17,668 bases of DNA from DASVEE01 sp036399695 (GTDB lineage: Bacteria; Acidobacteriota; Thermoanaerobaculia; Gp7-AA8), in NCBI GenBank assembly GCA_036399695.1, contig DASWMP010000084.1, positions 1-17,668 on the forward strand, in the 5' to 3' direction. The first letter of the stretch is position 1; every line of letters starts with the position of its first letter. Made by a program: the position numbers and the translations under genes. This document shows, piece by piece, positions 7,109 through 13,963 of the stretch. The notes beneath the pieces were generated by a model. It searched no databases. It had not been told where the DNA came from and saw only the letters and a list, made by a program, of their open reading frames with translations.

Positions 7109-7261
7109 GAGTTTGGAGTGCGGCAGCGGCGCTTCATCAACTGCCGCTTTCCCCTAGCGGCGGCGTCGAGCCGCCGCCTCGTTCCTGGTGTGAGACGTGG
7201 GCCGCAGCTCGACGCTGCGACCATGGGAAAGCGGCAGCTGTCGCTGCCGCACTCCAAACTC
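7109..7261. repeat. 153-bp palindromic element (MITE/REP-like) between menG and thrA
   Basis: The outer arms are a perfect 20-bp inverted repeat: GAGTTTGGAGTGCGGCAGCG at 7109-7128 and its complement at 7242-7261. Inside lie a second arm pair (TGCCGCTTTCCC near 7142 against GGGAAAGCGGCA near 7225) and smaller hairpins around GTCGA cores near 7158-7178 and 7200-7220. There is no coding frame of note. This nested structure fits a non-autonomous mobile or REP-type element. It lies just upstream of thrA and downstream of menG. Confidence 0.85.
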
Positions 7262-7270
7262 CGCGTCCCT

Positions 7271-7981
7271 CTACGCCTTCACGCCGCGGTACAGGTAGGC
7301 AATCCCGAACGTCAGCGGCACGAACTCGATCGCCGAGAACTGCGCCGACTCCCGCATCATGGCCACGAAATCCCCGCCTGATGGAAACCGTCCGGCCGAC
7401 GCCTCCAGATACTCGTAGGCCTGCTTCTCTCCCGTCACCAGTCCGCCGACGCGCGGCAGCACGTGACGCCGGTAGAAGTCGTACAGCGCACCGAACGCGC
7501 GTCCGCGAGGCTGCCCGAACTCGAGCACGATGACGCGGCCGCCCGGCCGCACCACCCGGGCCAGCTCGGCGATGCCCCGCTTCGGATCGCCGACGTTGCG
7601 GATGCCGAACGAGATGCTGGAGATGTCGAAGGCGGCGTCGGGGTAGGGGAGCTTCGTCACGTCCGCCACCTCGAACTCGATCGAGGGCGCTTTCACCCGC
7701 GCGTGCTCCAGCATCTCCGGCGCAAAGTCCGTCCCGACGACCCGTCCGCCGTCGCCGACGGCCTTGCGGAAGGCGATGGCCAGGTCGCCAGTGCCGGTCG
7801 CACAGTCGAGCACGCGATCGCCCGCCTTCGCGCCGGAGTAGCGCACCGCGCGGCGGCGCCAGAGGTGATGCACTCCGCCGGACAGCACCGTGTTGGCGCG
7901 GTCGTACCCGGAGGAGATGGAGGCGAACATCTCCCTGATGCGCTTCGGATCAGGGCCTTTGTAGTCGTTAGTCAAATACAA
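7271..7981 (-). CDS. menG: Demethylmenaquinone methyltransferase
   Basis: A class I SAM methyltransferase of the UbiE/MenG family (up to 236 aa), which adds the C2 methyl group to demethylmenaquinone, the last step of menaquinone synthesis. Features are the N-terminal block REMFASISSGYDRANTVLSGG, SAM motif I VLDCATGTGDLA (57-68), the acidic GTDFAPEML, ISFGIRNV (123-130), VLEFGQP (152-158) and GEKQAYEYLEASAGRFPSG. The start is uncertain because no ATG precedes the conserved block. TTG at 7981 or TTG at 7975 are the candidates. The gene lies 10 bp from menF on the other strand and completes the men set, so I prefer menG over ubiE. Confidence 0.94.
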   Translation of the reverse strand: MYLTNDYKGPDPKRIREMFASISSGYDRANTVLSGGVHHLWRRRAVRYSGAKAGDRVLDCATGTGDLAIAFRKAVGDGGRVVGTDFAPEMLEHARVKAPSIEFEVADVTKLPYPDAAFDISSISFGIRNVGDPKRGIAELARVVRPGGRVIVLEFGQPRGRAFGALYDFYRRHVLPRVGGLVTGEKQAYEYLEASAGRFPSGGDFVAMMRESAQFSAIEFVPLTFGIAYLYRGVKA

Positions 7982-7982
7982 T
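7977..7982 (+). promoter_or_regulatory. Possible -10 element for the menF operon (leaderless start)
   Basis: TACAAT ends 9 nt before the menF ATG. No good -35 is visible at normal spacing. A start near 7989 would leave almost no leader, matching the absence of a Shine-Dalgarno sequence. Confidence 0.35.
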
Positions 7983-7991
7983 CTCGCCGCG

Positions 7992-9047
7992 ATGCGTGAC
8001 TTCGCCTTCGTTCAGACCTCGCCCGGGCGCTTGTTCGTCGGGTGGGGCCCTTTCGAGCAGTTGCCCTTCCGGCGACCGGAGAGGCCGGCGTTTTTTATCA
8101 CGGATTTCTTTCTCGACGAGCCGCATCCCTGGCGCCACCCGCAGGACTGGGAGGAAATCTCCGTCGACGACTTCGCCGCCCGCTTCGAGGGCTACGACGT
8201 GCCGGAGATCGACTGGGAGACGCCGTCGTTCGCGGACTTCACCCGCCTGTTCGATTCAGCCCTCGAGCCGATGCGCGCCGGCACGCTGACGAAGATCGTC
8301 CCGGTGTTGTTCGAGAGCGGCCGGTTCGCGAAGCCGGCGCCGCACTGGGGCTACTTCCTCTCCCGCCTGGCCGCGTTGCCGGCGGGGATGTTCGCCTACG
8401 GCTATTCGTACAAAGGGCACGGCATGATCGGCGCGACGCCGGAGCTGCTGTTCCAGGCGGAAGCGCACGGCTACCGCACGATGGCCCTGGCCGGGACGCG
8501 CCCGGTGCAGCGCGCGCACGAGCTGCTTGCCGATCCGAAGGAGCGCCGCGAGCACCGTCTCGTCGTCGACGACATCGTCCGCCGTCTCGCCCCCTTCGGC
8601 AACGTGGAGATCGGCCCCCTCGGTCTTTTGATCCTCCCGTCCATTGCCCACCTCATCACGCCGATCTTCTTCATGGAGATGGGTACCGAGCGAATGACGT
8701 TCGGCGAGATGGTCCGCCGTCTCCACCCGACGGCCGCCCTCGGCGTCTCGCCGCGCAACTCGGAAGGGGAGCGCTGGCTGCGCGAAGCCGATCGCGGCGT
8801 GAAGCGCCGCTCGTTCGGCGCCCCGTTCGGCGTCGAGCGCGCCGACCACTCCGCGCTCGCGCTCGTGGCCATCCGCAACGTGCAGTGGAGCGGCGAGCAG
8901 GTCCGCGTCGGCAGCGGCGCCGGGCTGCTCGTGGAGAGCCATCTCGAGCGGGAGTTCGAGGAGCTGCGCCAGAAACGGGAGCAGGTGAAGTCGCTCTTTG
9001 GCATCGAGCGCCAGGCATGGGCAACCTCGAGCTCGCACAGCAACTGA
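7992..9047 (+). CDS. menF: Isochorismate synthase (chorismate-utilising enzyme)
   Basis: A 351-residue member of the chorismate-binding family, shorter than the ~430 residues of E. coli MenF. It should convert chorismate to isochorismate, the committed step to menaquinone. Conserved elements are TKIVPVLFESG (Lys101, likely equivalent to the catalytic base lysine), GATPELLFQ (147-155), MALAGTRPV (164-172), ERREHRLVVDDI (184-195), RLHPTAALGVSPR (243-255), FGAPFGV (275-281) and GSGAGLLVESHLEREFEEL (307-325). Related enzymes (salicylate, anthranilate or aminodeoxychorismate synthases) share these motifs, but the operon context with menD decides the call. It overlaps menD by 31 nt. Confidence 0.93.
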   Translation: MRDFAFVQTSPGRLFVGWGPFEQLPFRRPERPAFFITDFFLDEPHPWRHPQDWEEISVDDFAARFEGYDVPEIDWETPSFADFTRLFDSALEPMRAGTLTKIVPVLFESGRFAKPAPHWGYFLSRLAALPAGMFAYGYSYKGHGMIGATPELLFQAEAHGYRTMALAGTRPVQRAHELLADPKERREHRLVVDDIVRRLAPFGNVEIGPLGLLILPSIAHLITPIFFMEMGTERMTFGEMVRRLHPTAALGVSPRNSEGERWLREADRGVKRRSFGAPFGVERADHSALALVAIRNVQWSGEQVRVGSGAGLLVESHLEREFEELRQKREQVKSLFGIERQAWATSSSHSN

Positions 9048-10531
9048 TCGCCGGCCTCGCGGCGCGAGGCGTGCGGGAGTTCTGCGTCTGCGCCGGCTCG
9101 CGCAACAGCCCGTTGCTGGCGGTGCTGGGGGTGTCGTCGTTCCGGCTCTTTTCTTTCGTCGACGAACGGTCCGCGGCGTTCTTCGCGCTCGGCCGCGTGA
9201 AGGTGCACGGCGCGCCCGTAGCGGTGGTGACGACCTCCGGGACGGCCGTCGCCGAGCTGCTGCCGGCCACCATCGAAGCGCATTACTCCGGACTGCCGCT
9301 GGTGCTGGTGTCGGCGGACCGTCCGGCACGGTTCCGGGGGACGGCTGCGCCGCAGTGCATCGAGCAGGAAGGGTTGTTCGGCCCCTACGCGGACGTGGAT
9401 TTGGCTGGGTGGGGGGGCGGGCGTCCGCTGCACGTGAACGTGGAGTTCGACGAGCCGTTGATCGACGGGGATGTGGGTATTGCGGCAGGGGAAACGATGG
9501 GGCCGATGGGACAGATGGGACCCATGGGACCTATGGCTGCTTCTCATGGGTCCCATCGGTCCCATCGGTCCCATGGGTCTCATGGGTCCCATCGTTTCCC
9601 CCTGAAAAAGCCCCTGGTGATCATCGGCGGTCTCCCCCCGCACCACCGGGAGCGGGTGCGCGCCTTCGTGCAGCAGCTCAACGCCCCCACCTACGCGGAG
9701 CCGCTCAGCGGTCTCCGTGAAGACCGTGCACTCCCCACCCTGAAATCGGGGGAGCGCGTCCTCAGTCGCGCGCGGTTCGAAACCGTCGTGCGCATCGGCA
9801 GTGTCCCCACGCTCCGCTTCTGGCGCGATCTCGAAGAATCACGCCGCGACGTAAAAGTCATTCACTTCAGCGATCTCCCCTTCACCGGGCTCACCCGCGG
9901 CGAACTGCATCCGATCGATGCGCTCCCCACGGATGTGGAGGCAGCGACGAACGACCTCGCGGAGCTCGATGCAGAGATGGCTCAGCGCTTCGCGACCCTC
10001 CTCGACGAACAGCCGCACTCCGAGCTGTCCCTGCTGCGCCAGACCTCCCGCGAGCTCCCTCCCGACACGCGCATCTACCTCGGCAACAGCCTGCCGATCC
10101 GCGAATGGGACCTCGTCGCCACGCGCGACATCCCCGGCTGGACCTACGAAGCGAACCGCGGCGCCAACGGCATCGACGGTCAGCTCTCCACCTTTCTCGG
10201 CCAGTGCGATCCGGCCCGCCCCAACGTCGCCATCCTCGGCGACCTCACGACCATCTACGACAGCAACGCCCCCTGGATCATCCCGCAGCTCGACGACAGC
10301 GACTGGCGCCTCGTCATCGTCAACAACGGCGGGGGCCGTATCTTCAGCCGCGTCCCGTCACTCCGCCGCCTCGACCCCGCGTTCCGCGAAAAGGTCATCG
10401 AGAATCACCACCAGTTCCGCTTCGCCCCCTGGGCCGAGTCGTGGGACATCGCCGCACGCGTCACCGAGCTGCAGCCGGACGAGGAAGCCACGGCACGCGT
10501 CTGGAAACGCTACGACGAGCTATGGGCGTGA
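9017..10531 (+). CDS. menD: SEPHCHC synthase (MenD) with an in-frame palindromic repeat insertion
   Basis: A 504-residue ThDP-dependent enzyme joining 2-oxoglutarate and isochorismate to SEPHCHC. The N-terminal domain shows CAGSRNSPLL (25-34), the catalytic-Glu segment VDERSAAFFALG (48-59) and TSGTAVAELLPATIEAHYSG. The ThDP/Mg-binding part near the C-terminus has GDLTTIYDSNAPW (408-420) and VNNGGGRIF (435-443). Residues ~159-193 (MGPMGQMGPMGPM, then His/Ser-rich repeats) are encoded by a 115-bp inverted repeat between the N-terminal and central domains. Without this insert the protein is ~470 residues, short for MenD (~550). The start at 9017 matches the family N-terminus. The frame is open further upstream only because it shadows menF. 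It overlaps menH by 10 nt. Confidence 0.95.
   Translation: MGNLELAQQLIAGLAARGVREFCVCAGSRNSPLLAVLGVSSFRLFSFVDERSAAFFALGRVKVHGAPVAVVTTSGTAVAELLPATIEAHYSGLPLVLVSADRPARFRGTAAPQCIEQEGLFGPYADVDLAGWGGGRPLHVNVEFDEPLIDGDVGIAAGETMGPMGQMGPMGPMAASHGSHRSHRSHGSHGSHRFPLKKPLVIIGGLPPHHRERVRAFVQQLNAPTYAEPLSGLREDRALPTLKSGERVLSRARFETVVRIGSVPTLRFWRDLEESRRDVKVIHFSDLPFTGLTRGELHPIDALPTDVEAATNDLAELDAEMAQRFATLLDEQPHSELSLLRQTSRELPPDTRIYLGNSLPIREWDLVATRDIPGWTYEANRGANGIDGQLSTFLGQCDPARPNVAILGDLTTIYDSNAPWIIPQLDDSDWRLVIVNNGGGRIFSRVPSLRRLDPAFREKVIENHHQFRFAPWAESWDIAARVTELQPDEEATARVWKRYDELWA
9488..9602. repeat. 115-bp inverted repeat of 9-bp units inside menD
   Basis: The left arm (9488 to ~9532) and right arm (~9544-9602) are near-complementary, with perfect ends (GGGGAAACGATGGG). 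Each arm is made of GATGGGACC-type 9-bp units, and a short centre (GCTGCTTCT) joins them. Translated, the left arm reads MGPMGQMGPMGPM and the right arm reads SHGSHRSHRSHGSHGSHR. A strong hairpin is expected in the mRNA. Its units match the array in thrB. Confidence 0.9.
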
Positions 10532-11157
10532 TCTGGTGCCTCCACGGCTTTCTCGGCCTTCCGCGCGACTGGGACTTTCTCCCCTTTCCGCACCGCGCCG
10601 TGAACCTCTTCGACGACGGCCTGGCCGAGCTCGAGGAGGCGAAAGAAGACGACGTCCTCCTCGGCTACTCGATGGGCGGCCGGCTGGCCCTCCGCGAGCT
10701 GCTCACACGCCGCTTCCGCAAAGCCATCATCGTTTCCTCCGGCCTGAACCTCGAGGAAAAGCGGGAGCAGCGCCAGGCCGATGACGACGCCTGGGCGCGC
10801 CGCTTCGAATCCGACGAGCCCTGGTGGTCGCTGATGAAGGACTGGAACACGCAGCCGGTCTTCGCCGGCCACGAACAGCCGCGCAACGAGCAGGACTTCG
10901 ATCGAAAGCAGCTCGCGGCCGCGCTGCGCGAATGGTCGTCCGGCAGGCTCGAGCCGCTCGCGCCGCGCCTGAAGGAGATCGACGTGCCGGTGCTCTGGAT
11001 CGCGGGGGAGCGGGACGTCAAATACGTCATCGAAGGATCGCGCGCCGTCAGCCTCCTGCCGCGGGGAGAGCTGTGGGTCTGCCCTCGCGCCGGACACCGC
11101 GTGCCCTGGGAGCGGCCGGAGGCTTTCCTGGCCCGATTGCGCCCGTTCGTCGAATGA
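10522..11157 (+). CDS. menH: SHCHC synthase, alpha/beta hydrolase fold
   Basis: A 211-residue alpha/beta-hydrolase-fold protein, assigned to the elimination of pyruvate from SEPHCHC to give SHCHC. It starts with VIWCLHGFLG (oxyanion region, 3-12). The nucleophile elbow is GYSMGG (Ser50), the acid is probably Asp165 in AGERDVKY, and the base is His192 in RAGHRVPWERP. It is slightly shorter than E. coli MenH (~250), with a reduced lid. The call depends on position between menD and menB, since the fold alone would allow many hydrolases. The ATG at 10522 overlaps the menD stop by 10 nt, and no other start gives the HGFLG motif near the N-terminus. Confidence 0.9.
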   Translation: MGVIWCLHGFLGLPRDWDFLPFPHRAVNLFDDGLAELEEAKEDDVLLGYSMGGRLALRELLTRRFRKAIIVSSGLNLEEKREQRQADDDAWARRFESDEPWWSLMKDWNTQPVFAGHEQPRNEQDFDRKQLAAALREWSSGRLEPLAPRLKEIDVPVLWIAGERDVKYVIEGSRAVSLLPRGELWVCPRAGHRVPWERPEAFLARLRPFVE

Positions 11158-11174
11158 CATAACGTGCGGCCCGC

Positions 11175-11999
11175 ATGGCTGAAACCTGGCAGAAGCTCCG
11201 CGATTTCGAGGACATCAAGTACGAGCGCACCGCCGACGGGATCGCCAAGATCACGATCAACCGTCCGGAAGTGCGCAACGCCTTTCGCCCCAAGACCGTC
11301 GGCGAGCTGAAGGAAGCGTTCGACATGGCCCGCGATGACTCCGACATCGGCGTCATCATCCTGACGGGCGAGGGGAAAGACGCCTTCTGCTCCGGCGGCG
11401 ATCAACGCGTCCGCGGCAAGGGGGGCTACGTCGATCCGAAGGAAAAGATTCCCCGCCTCAATATCCTCGACGTGCAGAAGCAGATCCGCAGCATGCCCAA
11501 GCCGGTCGTGGCCATGGTGGCGGGCTACGCCATCGGCGGCGGTCACGTGCTGCACGTGGTCTGCGACCTGACGATCGCCGCCGACAACGCCCGCTTCGGC
11601 CAGACCGGCCCCCGCGTCGGCAGCTTCGACGCCGGCCTCGGCTCCTCCTACCTGGCGAGAATCATCGGCCAGAAGAAAGCCCGCGAGATCTGGTTCCTCT
11701 GCCGCCAGTACGACGCCCAGCAAGCTCTGGACATGGGCCTCGTCAACACCGTCGTCCCGTACGAGCAGCTCGAAGAAACCACCCTCCAGTGGTGCCGCGA
11801 AATGCTCGCCCTCTCCCCCATGGCCCTCCGCTTCCTCAAAGCCGCCATGAACGCAGACTGCGACGGCCAGATCGGTCTCCTCGACTTCGGCGGCAGCGCC
11901 ACCCTCCTCTATTACCTCTCCGAAGAAGCCCAGGAAGGAAGGGACGCGTTCGTGGAGAAGAGGAAGCCGGAGTTTGATAAGTTCAAGAGGTTTCCTTAG
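11175..11999 (+). CDS. menB: 1,4-dihydroxy-2-naphthoyl-CoA synthase
   Basis: A 274-residue crotonase-fold enzyme that closes the second ring of the naphthoquinone from OSB-CoA. It matches MenB along its length: RPEVRNAFRPKTVGEL (30-45), the oxyanion-hole segments FCSGGDQ (71-77) and AGYAIGGGHVLHVVCD (116-131), GQTGPRVGSFDAGLGSSYL (142-160), QKKAREIWFLCRQYDAQQAL, LVNTVVP and the C-terminal KRKPEFDKFKRFP, which contributes to the active site in this family. It begins 17 nt after menH. Downstream come two GC-rich hairpins (GCGCGC with GGA loop at 12002-12016; CGCTCAG/CTGAGCG at 12019-12038) and a 112-bp palindrome, so transcription may be attenuated before menA. Confidence 0.97.
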   Translation: MAETWQKLRDFEDIKYERTADGIAKITINRPEVRNAFRPKTVGELKEAFDMARDDSDIGVIILTGEGKDAFCSGGDQRVRGKGGYVDPKEKIPRLNILDVQKQIRSMPKPVVAMVAGYAIGGGHVLHVVCDLTIAADNARFGQTGPRVGSFDAGLGSSYLARIIGQKKAREIWFLCRQYDAQQALDMGLVNTVVPYEQLEETTLQWCREMLALSPMALRFLKAAMNADCDGQIGLLDFGGSATLLYYLSEEAQEGRDAFVEKRKPEFDKFKRFP

Positions 12000-12036
12000 G
12001 AGCGCGCGGAGCGCGCGCCGCTCAGTGCACGCTGAG

Positions 12037-12148
12037 CGAGTTGTTGGTTTTTGGTTTTTGGTTCTTGGTGCTCCGCAGCGCGGCCGTTTCCCGGAAAACC
12101 TCACTCCAGCGCAGCACCAACAACCAACAACCAACAACCAACAACTCC
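12037..12148. repeat. 112-bp inverted repeat of 7-bp units between menB and menA
   Basis: The arms of about 40 bp (12037-12076 and 12109-12148) match with only about five mismatches. They are built of TTGTTGG/TTTTTGG heptamers on the left and CCAACAA heptamers on the right, closed by GGTGCTCCGC / GCGCAGCACC. A 32-nt loop lies between. The two smaller hairpins at 12002-12038 directly precede it. It occupies most of the only long gap in the men operon. Confidence 0.9.
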
Positions 12149-12174
12149 TCCGCACAACACCGCCCACGACTCCC

Positions 12175-12197
12175 CGACCACCACCACTGACCACCAA
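12175..12197. repeat. 7-bp-period repeat directly upstream of menA
   Basis: Three units of CGACCAC / CACCACT / GACCACC lie 8 to 31 nt before the menA ATG, where a ribosome site would be expected. None is visible. The reverse complement shares GGTGGTCAGTGGT with the array inside thrB. Confidence 0.7.
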
Positions 12198-12205
12198 ACA
12201 CTCCC

Positions 12206-13072
12206 ATGCGCACCTGGCTCCTCGCCGCCCGTCCCAAGACCCTCTCGGCTGCGATCGTGCCGGTGGGGATGGCGACGGCTTTGGCGGCGCATCAGCCGAC
12301 GGGGGTGGTCTGGCCGATTGCTGCCTGTGCGCTGGTGGGGGCGATCCTCATTCAGATCGCCACGAACTTCATCAACGACGCGCTCGACTTCAAGAAGGGG
12401 GCGGATACGGGGGAGCGGGTGGGGCCGATCCGGGTCGTGCAGGCGGGGCTGGTGAAGGCCGACACGGTGCTGACGGCCGCCTATGTCTGCCTCTTTCTGG
12501 CGGCGCTTTGCGGTGTGCCGCTCATGCTCCGCGGCGGGTGGCCGCTGCTGCTCATCGGGCTGGCGTCGATGGTCATGGCCTACGCGTATACCGGCGGGCC
12601 CTACCCTCTGGCGTATCACGGGCTCGGTGAGCTGTTCGTGCTGCTCTTCTTCGGCTTCGCCGCCGTCGGCGGGACGTACTACGTGCAGACGCTGACGATC
12701 GATCCGGCCGTGCTGCTGACCGGCCTCGCCGCCGGCTCCCTCGCCACCGTGCTGCTCGTCATCAACAACCTCCGGGATGTGAAGACCGATCGCGGCAGCC
12801 GCAAACGGACCCTGGCCGTACGCTTCGGCGTCCCCTTCGCCCGCGCCGAAGTCGCCTTCTTCGCCCTCGTCCCCTTCTTCGTCGCCGCCGCCGTGGCCTG
12901 GCACCGCTCGATGCCGTGGCTGCTCCTGACGCTCGTCGCCCTGCCGCTGGCGCTGCTCGTGATCGTCCGTATCATGCGCGTCGAAGGGGTGGAGCTCAAC
13001 AGCGCCCTCGCCCTGGCCGGCGCGCTCCAGTGGGCGTTCGGCCTGCTGTTCGTCATCGGCACGGTGCTCTAG
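12206..13072 (+). CDS. menA: 1,4-dihydroxy-2-naphthoate polyprenyltransferase
   Basis: A 288-residue integral membrane prenyltransferase of the UbiA superfamily that attaches the isoprenoid chain to DHNA, giving demethylmenaquinone. It opens with WLLAARPKTLSAAIVPV. The first Asp-rich, Mg-diphosphate-binding motif is NFINDALDFKKGAD (54-67). The second conserved region is NNLRDVKTDRGSRKRTLAV (187-205). YTGGPYPLAYHGLGE (128-142) is another MenA signature. About eight or nine hydrophobic helices span the rest. It is the only clearly membrane-bound enzyme of the cluster. Its stop TAG is followed immediately by the menC ATG. No Shine-Dalgarno precedes it, since that region is repeat sequence. Confidence 0.96.
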   Translation: MRTWLLAARPKTLSAAIVPVGMATALAAHQPTGVVWPIAACALVGAILIQIATNFINDALDFKKGADTGERVGPIRVVQAGLVKADTVLTAAYVCLFLAALCGVPLMLRGGWPLLLIGLASMVMAYAYTGGPYPLAYHGLGELFVLLFFGFAAVGGTYYVQTLTIDPAVLLTGLAAGSLATVLLVINNLRDVKTDRGSRKRTLAVRFGVPFARAEVAFFALVPFFVAAAVAWHRSMPWLLLTLVALPLALLVIVRIMRVEGVELNSALALAGALQWAFGLLFVIGTVL

Positions 13073-13963
13073 ATGGACCTCTCGTACTGGCGCTACACGC
13101 TGACGCCGCATCGCCGGCTCAGCAGCGTCGCCCGTCCGGGCCCCCGCGAAGGGGCGCTGCTGCGCGTGGACGACGGCTACGCAGACGTCCACCCCTGGCC
13201 CGAGCTCGGCGACCTCCCGCTGGACGAACAGCTCGCCCGCCTCGCCCGCGGCGAAACGACGAATCTCACCCGCGCCTCGCTGGCTTGCGCGAAACTCGAC
13301 GGCGAAGCGCGCGCAAACAACCGCTCGCTCTTTGAAGGCCTGACCATTCCCCTGAGTCACTGGACTGGCGAAGGGGCGCCCGCGGCGTTCGATACGGTGA
13401 AGGTGAAGGCTGGAAGCGACTTCCGATTTGCGATTTCCGATTTCCGGGGGAAGCGCGTTCGTCTCGACTTCAACGCCACGCTCACGCCGGAGCAGTTTCT
13501 GCGCATTGCCGAGACGCTGCCGCGCGACCAGATCGACTTCATCGAGGACCCCTGCCCTTACGATGCGGCGATGTGGCGCACCCTCCGCGACCAAACCGGC
13601 TTGCGTCTGGCCCTGGATCGGGAGATCGCCTTCGACGCGGTCGACGTGCTCGTCATCAAGCCGGCGATCGCCGATCTCCGCAACCATTCAACAGTCGACG
13701 GTCAACATTCAACATTGAACATTGCCCCTGAAGTCGTCGTCACGTCCTACCTCGACCACCCCCTCGGCCAGTTCCACGCCGCCTACATCGCCGCCACGAA
13801 CGACGTGAGCCCCCGCTGCGGTCTCTTCACCCACGTCGTCTACGAGCCCAACGCCTTCTCCGAGTGCATCGAGGCAGACGGCGCCCGCCTCCTTCCTCCC
13901 GCGGGCAGCGGGCTCGGCTTCGACGATCTCCTGCGATCATTGCCCTGGAAGCGTCTCGCATGA
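13073..13963 (+). CDS. menC: o-Succinylbenzoate synthase (enolase superfamily) with two repeat-derived segments
   Basis: A 296-residue enolase-superfamily enzyme that dehydrates SHCHC to o-succinylbenzoate. Catalytic residues are readable: the KxK pair in TVKVKAG (Lys110, Lys112), metal ligands Asp132 (RLDFN), Glu158 (FIEDP) and Asp182 (ALDRE), and Lys196 in VIKPA. Two stretches look foreign. SDFRFAISDFR (115-125) is encoded by GATTTCC heptamers. RNHSTVDGQHSTLNI (about 203-217) comes from ATTCAAC heptamers between the Lys196 strand and the next conserved strand EVVVTSYLDHPLG. Both keep the frame and leave the catalytic residues in place. The start abuts the menA stop with no gap. The stop overlaps menE as ATGA. 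Confidence 0.94.
   Translation: MDLSYWRYTLTPHRRLSSVARPGPREGALLRVDDGYADVHPWPELGDLPLDEQLARLARGETTNLTRASLACAKLDGEARANNRSLFEGLTIPLSHWTGEGAPAAFDTVKVKAGSDFRFAISDFRGKRVRLDFNATLTPEQFLRIAETLPRDQIDFIEDPCPYDAAMWRTLRDQTGLRLALDREIAFDAVDVLVIKPAIADLRNHSTVDGQHSTLNIAPEVVVTSYLDHPLGQFHAAYIAATNDVSPRCGLFTHVVYEPNAFSECIEADGARLLPPAGSGLGFDDLLRSLPWKRLA
13418..13447. repeat. 7-bp-period repeat inside menC (GATTTCC type)
   Basis: Roughly three and a half heptamers (TTCC, GATTTGC, GATTTCC, GATTTCC) encode DFRFAISDFR between the catalytic KxK lysines and the first metal ligand. Confidence 0.65.
13685..13723. repeat. 7-bp-period repeat inside menC (ATTCAAC type)
   Basis: Five heptamers (ATTCAAC, AGTCGAC, GGTCAAC, ATTCAAC, ATTGAAC) encode about 13 residues. 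The 14-mer CAACATTCAACATT is shared with the intergenic palindrome at 2331-2364. Confidence 0.85.

Noticed and set aside
8042..9016. N-terminal extension of menD by more than 300 residues
   Set aside because: This stretch is the shadow of menF in another frame: Arg/Pro/Ala-rich, with no motif. MenD homology begins at 9017.
10665..12197. 510-residue minus-strand frame opposite menH and menB
   Set aside because: Antisense of well-supported genes, with Asp/Val/Ala/Gly-rich shadow composition and no known motif. The same applies to frames opposite thrA, menE and menA.
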